From Bacteriovoracaceae bacterium (GTDB lineage: Bacteria; Bdellovibrionota; Bacteriovoracia; Bacteriovoracales; Bacteriovoracaceae), in assembly GCA_947377285.1 (NCBI GenBank), contig CANCFT010000026.1:1-48887 (forward strand): DNA of 48,887 nt. The letters are read 5' to 3'. Shown in pieces: positions 1 to 8,561 of this stretch. The stretch's first letter is position 1. Every line of letters starts with the position of its first letter. The position numbers and the translations under genes are program-made. The notes under the pieces are model-generated. The model had not been told where the DNA came from, did not search any database, and was given only the letters and a program-made list of their open reading frames with translations.

Positions 1-2216
1 TCAATTTTGCGAATATCTCCTACAACCCAAAGTAAATCATCTTCTTTTAAAACAATTGTAGAGTCAGGATTTAAGATACGAGTTCCCTCGCGTTCAATAC
101 CAATAATGAGGCCATTAATTTTTTCTCTTAATCCACAATCCTTTATTGATTTATTAACAAAAATTGATTTTTCAGACAATATTAAAGATTCTAGTTTGTA
201 AAAAATTTCATTATCATTTATTTCTTTTCCAATATTGGGCTCTTCGATTAATTCTTTGGCCGCTGTTAGTTCTATCTCAGTACCAATGAGATGAAGACGG
301 TCATATGACATAATTAATTCGTTTTTATTTGGAGCCATGATATGTTTAGTACCTCTTTCAATTAAAGCAACTGTGACGTTGAAGTTTTTCCTAAGCATAG
401 AGTCTTGCAATGATTTACCACAAAGCCGTGAAGTTGGTGAAACAATTGCTTCAACTAAAATAGCATCCCATGGAGCAAGTTTTGGAATATATTTGTTTGA
501 TTCAAGCATTTCTTTTTCTTGCTCATTAAGATTACTCATAAATCGATTTTCAATTTTTAAATAAAATGTTTCAAAAATGTTTCTATTTAAAATTATTCCA
601 AGTATTACTAAACTGAGGGTTATGGATAAGGCTTTATAAATTTCCGTAAATTGACTTATTAAAAATATAATTAAAATAATCCCAAGAAATATTCGAAAAA
701 TTGTAATTCCTAATAAGAGGTTTTTTAATTTAACTAAGTTTGAAACTTTGAGTTTAATTGAATTTGTAGGATTGCCTAAGAAGATGGCCCAAAGAAAAGG
801 AGCTGTACATAGAAGTGTAATTGTTGCACTTAGAAGTTGAAAAAGTCGATTATCTGGAATGATCTTTAATAAATTAGGAAGAAGGCTTTGCTTGAAAAAA
901 AGTGTAATCGCTATGACTAATGTTATATTCAGAATAATTCTTACGCCATAAGCATTCCATAAGAGTGATAATGTACCTTTTTCACTCTTTGCCATCATTG
1001 AGTGATGGTATTTTTCAAGCCTATTTTTGTAGTGTTGTGGCAATTTCAAATCTATTTTTTGATAAAATAAATGAGAAGATTTGATCAAGTAAGGTGTTGT
1101 GAATGTTGTAATAGCAGAAACTATCACTGCAATAGGATATAAAAAATTACTAGTTACTTTCATAGTCATACCTAAGGTTGCTACAATAAAAGAAAATTCT
1201 CCAATTTGGGCCAAGCTAAATCCTGCTGAAATTGATTTCTGTATTTTTTGACCGGCCAGAAGGGATCCAATTGTTACTGAAATAATCTTTCCTAGAATAA
1301 CTGCAATCGCTATAATTAATATTTCACTGTAACGTGCAACAATCGATGATGTGTTTATCATCATTCCAACAGAAACAAAGAAAACAACTGAAAAAAGTTT
1401 CTGAATAGGAGTAAAAAGATGTTCTATTTTTTTACCATCTTTTGTCTCTGATAAAATTGACCCCATAACAAAGGCCCCGAGTGGTGCCGAAAATCCAAGC
1501 TGAGTTGCAATTACAACCATCAGTAAACATAATCCAATCGATATTATGATGATGCTTTCGTCATTGAGATGGGAACTTATTTTTTTTAATATTAATGGGA
1601 TTAGATAGATTCCAACTAAGAACCAAATGGTAATAAAAAAAACTAATTTAAATATTGAAACTAATAAAATTTGTACTGAGAATGTGTTGGTTACACCAAT
1701 GCTTGTTAAAACAACCAAGAATAAAATAGCAATCAAATCCTCAACAATTAAAATCCCAAAAACTAAATGTACAAAATCTCTACCTTTAAGGTTTAAATCT
1801 TCAAATGCCTTAACAATTATTGTTGTTGAAGAAATGGCAATCATTCCACCTAGGTAGAGGCAATCAGTTGTTTTCCAATTAAAAAGGTATCCAATCCCAT
1901 AGCCTATAGAAAACATTATAAACGTTTCAAAAAGTGCTGCGATTCCAGAACTTTTACCAATCCGAGATAATTTTTTAAAACTAAATTCTAGTCCTAATCC
2001 AAAAAGTAAAAAGATCACACCAAGTTCTGCAAAAACAGATATAGACGATGTTTCTTTTATATTGAAAAAAAAAGGGAAATTTGGGCCTAGAAAAAAACCT
2101 GCTATTAAATAGCCTAATACAACAGGCTGTTTTAATTTTTTAAAAATAATACTGACAAAAGCACCAGTAATTAAGATAAATGCTAGGTCACGAATTAAGT
2201 TTGGTAAGTGTGTCAC
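1..2216 (-). CDS. CPA2-family cation:proton antiporter with two RCK_C domains, 3' end cut by window edge
   Basis: Reading the minus strand gives one uninterrupted frame of about 738 codons that runs off the left edge. The first ~390 residues are a chain of hydrophobic segments with CPA2 (KefB/KefC/RosB-like) signatures: AELGVIFLLFGLGLEFSF near residue 60 and SAPLGAFVMGSIL near residue 265. After further membrane segments come two soluble RCK_C/TrkA_C-like modules, one starting near LAPWDAILVEAIV and a second near the edge ending in DDLLWVVGDI. I see no Rossmann TrkA_N (GxGxxG) domain between membrane and RCK_C parts, unlike KefB/KefC. The likely role is K+ or Na+/H+ exchange in the inner membrane, gated through a small ligand bound by RCK_C. 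The start is GTG at 2216: an in-frame TAA lies directly upstream and AGGA precedes it by 5 bases. Ion specificity cannot be read from the sequence. Confidence 0.85.
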   Translation of the reverse strand, partial: MTHLPNLIRDLAFILITGAFVSIIFKKLKQPVVLGYLIAGFFLGPNFPFFFNIKETSSISVFAELGVIFLLFGLGLEFSFKKLSRIGKSSGIAALFETFIMFSIGYGIGYLFNWKTTDCLYLGGMIAISSTTIIVKAFEDLNLKGRDFVHLVFGILIVEDLIAILFLVVLTSIGVTNTFSVQILLVSIFKLVFFITIWFLVGIYLIPLILKKISSHLNDESIIIISIGLCLLMVVIATQLGFSAPLGAFVMGSILSETKDGKKIEHLFTPIQKLFSVVFFVSVGMMINTSSIVARYSEILIIAIAVILGKIISVTIGSLLAGQKIQKSISAGFSLAQIGEFSFIVATLGMTMKVTSNFLYPIAVIVSAITTFTTPYLIKSSHLFYQKIDLKLPQHYKNRLEKYHHSMMAKSEKGTLSLLWNAYGVRIILNITLVIAITLFFKQSLLPNLLKIIPDNRLFQLLSATITLLCTAPFLWAIFLGNPTNSIKLKVSNLVKLKNLLLGITIFRIFLGIILIIFLISQFTEIYKALSITLSLVILGIILNRNIFETFYLKIENRFMSNLNEQEKEMLESNKYIPKLAPWDAILVEAIVSPTSRLCGKSLQDSMLRKNFNVTVALIERGTKHIMAPNKNELIMSYDRLHLIGTEIELTAAKELIEEPNIGKEINDNEIFYKLESLILSEKSIFVNKSIKDCGLREKINGLIIGIEREGTRILNPDSTIVLKEDDLLWVVGDIRKI

Positions 2217-2825
2217 TTATTCCTACGTAAATTAGATTGGCACTTAAGAAATTAAACATATTTTTCAACTTAAATGCACCTCATTTTAAATTAATTTTAT
2301 GATTGATAAGTTTTACGAATGATAATGATTTCTTGTTTATATATTCGAAATAAATAAATGCGAAACAATTATTGTAATTATAACTGATCGTTCTTCATCA
2401 ACTGCAACATAGGTTTGCTCCATGAATTTCGTCATTCAATAAAAGAACTGGGATTATTATCGTGAAATCGATTTTTAGCGCAGACCAAAGTCATTTTTCT
2501 TTCGTGGTGACTTGAAAGAGAATTTTTTTCATAATAAAGTTTCCAACTTGATGACTAAATAAATCTATAGTTCAAATGTTGTGATATGTGATGGTGAAGT
2601 CAAGCATGTACGAAGGAGTGCTTTTATCATGGCAATTAGATTGGGTAGATACAGTTTTTAAGAGCTTTTCTCTTTAATTTTCAATTCGGAATACGTAATA
2701 AATTCCATTGAAAGTTTGAAAAATGTTGCAACGAGTAGGGTTTGAGAATATAAATTTTATGTATTGTCTACTAGGATTCTTTATTGCACTCTCAATAGAT
2801 ATTTTTTTAAAATTGGAAAACTTCT
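2217..2825. other. 609-bp AT-rich intergenic region without a convincing gene
   Basis: This lies between the divergent antiporter and histidine kinase genes. It holds only short frames. A minus-strand 32-codon frame (2337-2435) contains a protein-like stretch YVAVDEERSVIITI. A plus-strand 28-codon frame (2591-2677) reads MVKSSMYEGVLLSWQLDW and onward. A 10-codon frame at 2629 has an AGGAG sequence upstream. The mixture of protein-like fragments and stops suggests decayed coding DNA, but this is weak. No RNA gene, clear promoter or terminator was recognised. Confidence 0.4.
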
Positions 2826-4532
2826 TTGAGTCTTACGATTATTCTCATCCTTTGTAATCTCGCAACTTTTGTCTTAACAATTCTTACTGTTATCCATACG
2901 GCACGCTTATGGCGAATGCGTTCTATTCGTTACCTTTTGGCCTTATCACTTACTTTCATTATTGGATCTTTTTGTTTGGCAAATGTTTATATTGCACAGA
3001 CGTTTGAAGAAAAAGTTTTATTCCTTCACTTGCGTGTTTTGGGAATGTGCTTTTTAACTCCTTGCTGGTTGTATTTTATCAGCTCCGTTTTTGATCGCTG
3101 GAATTGGCTTCATAAAAAATGGGTGACTATTATTATGTTCGCTCCCGCTGTCTTGAATTTTTTAATGATTCTTTTTCCTTTTTCTAGGCCATTACTTTTT
3201 AATAACTTTCAACCCGTCACTCATTTTGGTGTCACTGTTGTTAAATATAGTTTTGGAAGTTGGTACAATGGAATTTATCTATGGTCTATGGCCCAGATGA
3301 TTCTGTCTTATGTCATAAGTATTGTCGTCTTTGTGCAAAGTAAAGGTTATCAGAGGCGACAAGTTTTAATTTTAAATATGGGTCTTACTGTCTCTCTTGC
3401 TCAAAGTTTAATTGCCTATTCTCTTAAAAATGCAATGGAAGTTGAGTGGATTGCGACCAATACTTTTTCTTTGCTCAGCACTCAGATTGGAATTATGTAC
3501 GCACTTCTTCGTCATCGATTATTAAGTGTTGTACCTCTTGCAATGGTCCGAATTTTTGAACAACTTCCAGATCCTGTATTTGTTCTTGATAATGAAAATA
3601 GAGTGATGGGTATCAGTGGTAGAGGAATTAAGTTTTTTAATATCTCTCAAAATTTTTTGGGACAACCATTTAAAGTAGTATTGCCGCAGGTTTCATTAGT
3701 TCCTGGTGAATTAGTACTAACTGGATCTGATCAAAAATTGCATTACTTTCATCTTGCCTTGGATAAAATTGGTGAAGATGGTGAGAACTCATCGGGCACT
3801 GTCGCTTTTTTTCGTGATATTGGTACGCAGAAAAAAGTAGAGCTTCGCTTGCATCAAGATATAGAATTTCGAGCGCGCTTACTAGCTCTACTTGCTCATG
3901 ACCTTTCAGGCTTTGTAGACGCTCATGCACTTATTACGCACGCACTACAAAAAAGTATTGGACCTGGTCATCATCAACATTTCGAACTTCTCGAGAGTTC
4001 TTCAATGGCCTCTCAAAATTTAATTAAAAATGTAATGGATTGGGTACGAACACAGCCAATAGAATTTCATCCTATTAAAAAATCTTTTGAATGGAATGCC
4101 TTAATTAGAGAAATTTTGTTTCAAAATCAAAGCCGCGTACAGATGAAAGGCGTAGATGTTGTTTTTGCGTCTTCTCCCGAGCTTGTTTTTACTGATGGAG
4201 ATTCTGAAATGATGGCCTCTGCATTTAGAAATATTTTTTTTAATGCTGTCAGAGCAACAGCAACTGGTAAAAGGATTTATGTAACTCTTGAAAAGAATAA
4301 AGATCATTTAGAAATTAAAATTCGAGATGAAGGTTATGGAATTGAAGCTGAAGAACTAGAAAGAATTTGTCATGCTTCTAGTGAATTTGTGCTAACTGGA
4401 GTTTCAAAAACTCATGGTTCAGGAATAGGGCTTATGATAGCGAGACATTTTATTTCTTTACATCTAGGATACTTTTCAATGAACTCCAGAGTGGGGATTG
4501 GAACGGAAGTTTTATTTTCCGTGCCCCTTTAA
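2826..4532 (+). CDS. Sensor histidine kinase: N-terminal 7TM domain, PAS, HisKA/HATPase
   Basis: Residues 1-~230 form about seven hydrophobic segments typical of the histidine-kinase N-terminal 7TM sensor. A PAS-like region follows (PDPVFVLDNENRVMGIS, about residues 238-340). The H-box LLALLAHDLSG places the phospho-accepting histidine at 358. ATP-binding boxes are visible: N-box FRNIFFNAVRA, G1 DEGYGI and G2 HGSGIGLMIA. It should sense a membrane or envelope cue, autophosphorylate and pass phosphate to a receiver. The start is TTG, since an in-frame TAA lies 18 bases upstream and no ATG fits; the ribosome site is poor. The natural partner is the convergent response regulator at 4512-5144, whose 3' end overlaps this one by 21 bp. 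The signal is unknown. Confidence 0.88.
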   Translation: MSLTIILILCNLATFVLTILTVIHTARLWRMRSIRYLLALSLTFIIGSFCLANVYIAQTFEEKVLFLHLRVLGMCFLTPCWLYFISSVFDRWNWLHKKWVTIIMFAPAVLNFLMILFPFSRPLLFNNFQPVTHFGVTVVKYSFGSWYNGIYLWSMAQMILSYVISIVVFVQSKGYQRRQVLILNMGLTVSLAQSLIAYSLKNAMEVEWIATNTFSLLSTQIGIMYALLRHRLLSVVPLAMVRIFEQLPDPVFVLDNENRVMGISGRGIKFFNISQNFLGQPFKVVLPQVSLVPGELVLTGSDQKLHYFHLALDKIGEDGENSSGTVAFFRDIGTQKKVELRLHQDIEFRARLLALLAHDLSGFVDAHALITHALQKSIGPGHHQHFELLESSSMASQNLIKNVMDWVRTQPIEFHPIKKSFEWNALIREILFQNQSRVQMKGVDVVFASSPELVFTDGDSEMMASAFRNIFFNAVRATATGKRIYVTLEKNKDHLEIKIRDEGYGIEAEELERICHASSEFVLTGVSKTHGSGIGLMIARHFISLHLGYFSMNSRVGIGTEVLFSVPL

Positions 4533-5144
4533 AAACCAAGAAATCATTTCAGCAGAATTTCTCGTGCTACTTTTATCCATTATTCGTGCACGGTAAGTTT
4601 TTATCGTAGGTATTGAGCATTTTAATTGGTCAGCAATTTCTTCACTAGTAAGCCCCTTGCTCATTAGCTCTAAAACTTCATACTCTCTTCGTGTGGGAAC
4701 GTAAGTTTCCTGGATATCAAGGATAGATTGGATAGATGAATCTAAATATATATTATCGTTTTTTGTTTTAAGAAAGTTTAGCGCCTCTTCTAAATTTTTT
4801 CCAGAATTTATTTTTTTCAAAATAGCGTTCACATTAAGTTGATAGACTTGTCTTAAAAGTTGCGGCTCACTTTGTCCAGTTAGGACAATGATTTTGGATA
4901 ATATAGAGGATTCGCGAATTTTTTTAATGACCTCAAGGCCTGAAATGTCGGGAAGACCTAAATCTATAACCAGAAGGTCTGGTAATTTTTGTGTGAAAAG
5001 TTCTATTGCTTTTTTTCCAGTAGTCGCTTTCCGAATGTTTAAAGGAAAGGGAAGATACTGACCAAGAAGCATTTCTATGCCGACGACACTTACAAAATGA
5101 TCGTCGCAAATAATGACGTTTGATAATTCGTTGTGATTGCTCAT
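4512..5144 (-). CDS. Response regulator, NarL/LuxR type (REC + HTH)
   Basis: This 210-residue protein has the usual two-domain layout. The receiver has the acidic pair CDD at 14-15, the phospho-acceptor D61 (LLVIDLGLPD), T89 and the conserved lysine near 110. The C-terminal part, from about residue 150, is a LuxR helix-turn-helix (TRREYEVLELMSKGLTSEEIA), so it is a DNA-binding transcription factor. It faces the histidine kinase tail to tail with overlapping 3' ends, the likely cognate pair. The neighbour upstream on the other strand (5300) is an outer-membrane protein and could be a target, but that is conjecture. Confidence 0.9.
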   Translation of the reverse strand: MSNHNELSNVIICDDHFVSVVGIEMLLGQYLPFPLNIRKATTGKKAIELFTQKLPDLLVIDLGLPDISGLEVIKKIRESSILSKIIVLTGQSEPQLLRQVYQLNVNAILKKINSGKNLEEALNFLKTKNDNIYLDSSIQSILDIQETYVPTRREYEVLELMSKGLTSEEIADQLKCSIPTIKTYRARIMDKSSTRNSAEMISWFLKGHGK

Positions 5145-5299
5145 TCAATAAATAGTACCCACTTCCAAATTCGACATCAAGAATATTATTTTGCATTTGT
5201 CGTTCTTTTGGATGACATGTGGTTTTGCTTTCACGTGTTAGACTAAATTCTCCGATCATGAAAGATCGTGAGTATCGTAAATTTTTAGGAATAATCAGG

Positions 5300-5896
5300 A
5301 TGAATATTTTAAAAAATGTAACTTACTTCATAATAAGTCTTTTTATTTTTTCTATGAACGCCCACGCTAGTTTGTATGCTTCAGGCGCTTTAAAGGTTGG
5401 GTATGGATCGACAGTTACTTCTGATACTACGACAGTGCCAAAGACAACCTTGGCAGCTTATTCAGTCGATGCGAGTTTAGGACTAAAGCTATTTGGTTTT
5501 ATATTAGGTGCTAATGGTGAGTATTCACTATGGAAGCAACTCACAGATCCCAGTAAAGTTTCAAACGTAAATACTCAAGGTAAGCTGAACGGAATTTATC
5601 CGATGTTAGGATTTGAATTCGGAAGCATACGAATAATTGGTAAATTGCCATTGATGATTTCTGGAAATTATACATTAGATAAAACAAATTCTACCGGACA
5701 AATCGTAAAATATAAAAATGCAGATACTTTAGCCTTACAACTTCATTGGCAATTTACTCCAATGACGTTTTGGGGGATTGAATATCAAAGTTTAAAATTT
5801 AAAAAATTAAATATTGCTGGGGCAGACTCAAGTTTAAGTGATGCTCAAAATTTAAAAATGAATTCTGTCGGAATTCTCTATGGGCTCTTCTTTTAA
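5300..5896 (+). CDS. Putative outer-membrane beta-barrel protein
   Basis: This encodes 198 residues. The signal peptide (FIISLFIFSMNAHA, cleavage expected after AHA near residue 23) is followed by alternating aromatic/glycine strands such as SLYASGALKVGYG and LGLKLFGFILGANGEYSLW. It ends in a hydrophobic aromatic strand, ILYGLFF, with terminal Phe, the usual BAM-recognition ending. I chose ATG 5300 over an upstream alternative because AGGA lies 9 bases before it and the signal peptide starts there. It resembles small 8-stranded barrels, but no specific family is recognised. It sits 13 bp upstream of the NHL lipoprotein gene, so the two are probably co-transcribed. Confidence 0.7.
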   Translation: MNILKNVTYFIISLFIFSMNAHASLYASGALKVGYGSTVTSDTTTVPKTTLAAYSVDASLGLKLFGFILGANGEYSLWKQLTDPSKVSNVNTQGKLNGIYPMLGFEFGSIRIIGKLPLMISGNYTLDKTNSTGQIVKYKNADTLALQLHWQFTPMTFWGIEYQSLKFKKLNIAGADSSLSDAQNLKMNSVGILYGLFF

Positions 5897-5909
5897 AAAG
5901 GAATAATTT

Positions 5910-6779
5910 ATGAAAATGTCAAAAATAATATTAACTAGTTTTTTAATACTTTTATTTTCATGTGGAAAAAATAGTGGGGTCGCTCCTGGTATTGGAACAA
6001 CTTCAAGTTGTACTCAGATGGGAGGCAGTATGGAGGGGTGTCTATTAGTAACCTCTGGCCCTATTTCAACTTTCATCTCCACTGGTCTCTATAGACCTCG
6101 AGGAGTAGCAACCGATGGAACGTATTTGTATATAGCAGACTCATATAACCATATGATTAAAAAAATTAGTCTTAGTGGAGGAACAATAACTACATTAGTC
6201 TCTGGTTTAAATTATCCAAGAGGTGTTTCGACAGATGGGATTTATGTTTATATAGCAGATACAGACAACCACATGATTAAAAGAGTGAGTGTTAACGGTG
6301 GAAGTGTTACAACCTTGGTCTCATCTGGTTTAGGTTCTCCAAATGGAGTAACTACAGATAGCACATATGTTTATATTGCTGATACTGATAATCATGCCAT
6401 AAAAAAAGTTAGCATCAACGGCGGAAGTGTCACTACTATTGCCTCAGGCCTAAATTACCCTAACAGTTTAACTACAGACGGCACATTCGTGTATTTTTCA
6501 GATACTGATAATCATATGGTCAAAAAGGTAAGTATAAACGGAGGAACAGTCACTACATTGATCTCCTCTGGCTTAAATAAACCACGCGGATTGACTACTG
6601 ATGGAACTTATCTTTATTTCTTAGACTCTTATAACGATGCTTTGAAAAAAATCAGTATCAATGGTGGAACTGTAAGCACTGTGATTCCTAGTGGTTTAAA
6701 TTTTCCATATGGAGTGACCACTGACGGTACTTATTTATATATTGCAGATACAGATAACGATTTAATCAAACGGTATTAG
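5910..6779 (+). CDS. Lipoprotein with six-blade NHL-type beta-propeller
   Basis: This is a 289-residue secreted lipoprotein. The lipobox LFSC places the lipidated Cys at 18. From residue 59 the protein consists of five complete and one partial 40-41-residue repeats of the form GLxxPxGVTTDGTYxYIADTDN-xxIKKVSINGGxVTTL, the NHL/six-bladed-propeller pattern. The strand GPISTFIS before repeat 1 can close the last, shortened blade. NHL propellers are usually binding scaffolds, and I see no catalytic residues. AGGA sits 7 bases before ATG, and the gene follows the barrel protein by 13 bp. It is likely a periplasm-facing or surface ligand-binding lipoprotein; the ligand is unknown. Confidence 0.8.
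   Translation: MKMSKIILTSFLILLFSCGKNSGVAPGIGTTSSCTQMGGSMEGCLLVTSGPISTFISTGLYRPRGVATDGTYLYIADSYNHMIKKISLSGGTITTLVSGLNYPRGVSTDGIYVYIADTDNHMIKRVSVNGGSVTTLVSSGLGSPNGVTTDSTYVYIADTDNHAIKKVSINGGSVTTIASGLNYPNSLTTDGTFVYFSDTDNHMVKKVSINGGTVTTLISSGLNKPRGLTTDGTYLYFLDSYNDALKKISINGGTVSTVIPSGLNFPYGVTTDGTYLYIADTDNDLIKRY
6084..6776 (+). repeat. Tandem 120-123-bp coding repeats (NHL blades)
   Basis: There are six in-register copies, the last truncated. Each encodes the same PxGVTTDGTYxYIADTDN pattern. Copies 2-4 share long near-identical stretches at the DNA level, indicating recent internal duplication, and copy number could vary between strains. Confidence 0.75.
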
Positions 6780-6825
6780 CTTTTGGGCAGTGTTTGGTTA
6801 TGTTTGCTTTTCTACAAAAAATTAG

Positions 6826-6857
6826 ACAAAAAAAAGCCCAGTAGGTTACTCCGGGCT
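6826..6857 (-). terminator. Rho-independent terminator of tRNA-His
   Basis: On the minus strand AGCCC, a 2-base bulge (GG), AGTA, the loop ACC, TACT and GGGCT form a 9-bp hairpin followed by eight T residues. It lies about 75 bp downstream of the tRNA-His gene, on the same strand. Confidence 0.8.
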
Positions 6858-6932
6858 AATTATGATTACCTCTTGCGAAGCTCTCAATTTGAATTGAATT
6901 TTAAAAAGTCGCCATCATCCTTGTGGGAAAAA

Positions 6933-7009
6933 TGGGGTGGCTGATGGGGCTCGAACCCACGACACCTAGAATCACAATCTAGTGCTCTACCGACTGAACT
7001 ACAGCCACC
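6933..7009 (-). tRNA. tRNA-His (GTG anticodon)
   Basis: The minus strand folds as a full cloverleaf. The acceptor stem is GTGGCTG/CAGCCAC with the extra 5' G(-1) opposite C73, the identity mark of tRNA-His. The D arm is present; the anticodon stem CTAGA/TCTAG holds the loop TTGTGAT (anticodon GTG); the T arm is GTGGG-TTCGAGC-CCCAT. The CCA end is encoded. A terminator follows at 6826-6857, so it seems to be a single-gene transcript. Confidence 0.97.
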
Positions 7010-7106
7010 ATATATCGATAGGTCAATTTATAGAGTTTTGAGCAGTTTTAGTCAATGAAAACTTTCTCTAGAAAGGACTAAGCGTGTAACTTTTATCTGT
7101 TAAATT

Positions 7107-7135
7107 TTGACTCTTTGTCTTTTGTGCTATTAAAT
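7107..7135 (+). promoter_or_regulatory. Candidate sigma-70-type promoter for the 7172 gene
   Basis: TTGACT at 7107-7112 and TTAAAT at 7130-7135 are separated by 17 bp, about 36 bp upstream of the 7172 start, which has its own AGGAAGGA ribosome site. The -35 is strong and the -10 is weak. Confidence 0.4.
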
Positions 7136-7171
7136 AAAAGTACGACATTATGATAAGTTAGGAAGGAATAA

Positions 7172-7807
7172 ATGAAAAATTTTAAATCAATTTCAACAAT
7201 GGCCATAATTGCCATGACTTTAGGATTTGGGTCTCAAAAAGCACACGCTTATGGAACAGGATTAACGTCATATCCACTTGAAGTGGAAACTAAGCTTATT
7301 TCTGCAGAATTTACAGGGATCACCTCAACTGGTGGGGGTTTAGGATTACAAGCTCGTTTTACTGATAAATTAAGCGAATCTGGAACAATAGACGCTGGTC
7401 TTGGAATTTCTGGTGGCGAGAGAAGTGCTAGGCTTTTTGCTGGGTATGATTTTGAACTATTTCCAGATTATGAAAATCAACCACGCACTTCAATTAAAGC
7501 ATTCATAGAAAACTCAAAAGAATTTAATGCTCGAAGAAATATTTTAGGACTTGCTCCAACAGTTTCGAAAGGATTTACTTTTTGGGGTAAAGAAGCATTC
7601 CCGTACCTCTCAATTCCTTATGGAATTAGTTTAAATGGGACAAATAATTCATACAGCACAACTCTAAGTGCCAACCTCGGTATTTCAGGAGTCATTCCTG
7701 CTGAGGTTGGGGCCAATAGACAATTAACTGCAAATGCTGAAGCTATCATCGGTTTAAAAGATAGTTTCTCTGGAGTTTTCTTCGGAGTCGCATACCCAAT
7801 TGAATAA
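7172..7807 (+). CDS. Exported, probably outer-membrane beta-rich protein
   Basis: This 211-residue protein has a clear signal peptide (MAIIAMTLGFGSQKAHA, cut after AHA near residue 26). The mature part is rich in alternating polar/apolar strands and Gly (GGGLGLQARF, TIDAGLGISGG, SARLFAGYDF, FSGVFFGVAYPIE), as expected for a small barrel or beta-sheet envelope protein. The AGGAAGGA ribosome site is good. Its last codons overlap the start of the HAD phosphatase gene by 8 bp, so translation may be coupled. No family is recognised. Confidence 0.6.
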   Translation: MKNFKSISTMAIIAMTLGFGSQKAHAYGTGLTSYPLEVETKLISAEFTGITSTGGGLGLQARFTDKLSESGTIDAGLGISGGERSARLFAGYDFELFPDYENQPRTSIKAFIENSKEFNARRNILGLAPTVSKGFTFWGKEAFPYLSIPYGISLNGTNNSYSTTLSANLGISGVIPAEVGANRQLTANAEAIIGLKDSFSGVFFGVAYPIE

Positions 7808-8522
7808 TTTTAAAATTGTCTTTTCAGATTTCGACGGGACTCTTACCTATAAAGAAGGTTTGAATCCCGTTTTTTTTGATATCATTAATTTACTAGCTTC
7901 AAAAAAAACTCCATTAGTTATTGTCACAGGAAGATCTCTTTCATGGGGACATTTTTTACTAACCCATTTTCCCTATTTAACTGATGTTATTGTTGAAGGT
8001 GGTGGGGCAATTGTAACTCGTTCGGGAAAATTTATTACTGAAGAATGTTTAGTGAGTCATGAAAATGTTTTAAGGCTAGCTGAATTTGCCAATGAATTTA
8101 CAACGGAGTTTCCAAAAATCAAATTATCTGTTGATAGTTTTGGAAGAAAAACTGATCGTGCAATCGAACTTCACGATTTGCAAGATGGAGTTTATTTTCA
8201 TCATATAGAAGAATTTCTGCGTGCACATAATATAAATTTTTCTACTTCAAATGTTCATTTAAATTTTTGGTGTGGCAAAGTTTCAAAATACTTGGCCGTA
8301 AGTTACTTTTTAAATAATCAAAAGACCCTTGAAAATGAATGCCTCTTTTTTGGTGATTCTTTAAACGATCAGGCCATGTTTAAGTCATTTTACAATTCAG
8401 TTGGAGTCTCTAATATATCGTCTGTGATTGACCGGCTTGAATTTAAGCCGACGACAATTCTTACTGGGGATGAAAATATTGGCCCTTTCGGTGTATTGAA
8501 TTATCTTAAAAAAAATCTTTAA
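7800..8522 (+). CDS. HAD-superfamily (IIB/Cof-like) phosphatase
   Basis: This encodes 240 residues with the HAD motifs: motif I SDFDGTLTY (nucleophile D10, acid/base D12), motif II VIVTGRS, and motif IV FFGDSLNDQAMF. The central insertion between motifs II and IV is the C2-type cap of the Cof/sucrose- or mannosyl-phosphoglycerate-phosphatase group, so the substrate is probably a sugar phosphate; it cannot be fixed further. The start appears to be TTG at 7800, overlapping the preceding gene by 8 bp, with motif I beginning only five residues in. A hairpin terminator follows at once. Confidence 0.82.
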   Translation: MNNFKIVFSDFDGTLTYKEGLNPVFFDIINLLASKKTPLVIVTGRSLSWGHFLLTHFPYLTDVIVEGGGAIVTRSGKFITEECLVSHENVLRLAEFANEFTTEFPKIKLSVDSFGRKTDRAIELHDLQDGVYFHHIEEFLRAHNINFSTSNVHLNFWCGKVSKYLAVSYFLNNQKTLENECLFFGDSLNDQAMFKSFYNSVGVSNISSVIDRLEFKPTTILTGDENIGPFGVLNYLKKNL

Positions 8523-8528
8523 AAAGAA

Positions 8529-8550
8529 TGCTCCCGAAGGAGCAATCTTT
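8529..8550. terminator. Bidirectional terminator
   Basis: A perfect 6-bp stem TGCTCC/GGAGCA with a 4-base loop lies between two convergent genes. On the minus strand the loop is a TTCG tetraloop closed by C-G, followed by TTCTTTTT. On the plus strand it is followed by ATCTTT. Confidence 0.75.
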
Positions 8551-8561
8551 AAAAATCGAAA

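Noticed and set aside
2321..2340. GATAATGATT resembling half of a Fur box
   Set aside because: Only half of the 19-bp consensus is present and no iron-related gene is adjacent.
2629..2661. 10-codon frame with good ribosome site
   Set aside because: Too short to support and no conserved context; kept only as part of the eroded intergenic region.
5226..5241. Second parS-like sequence with CACGTG
   Set aside because: Only about 11 of 16 bases match, well short of the core match at 10569.
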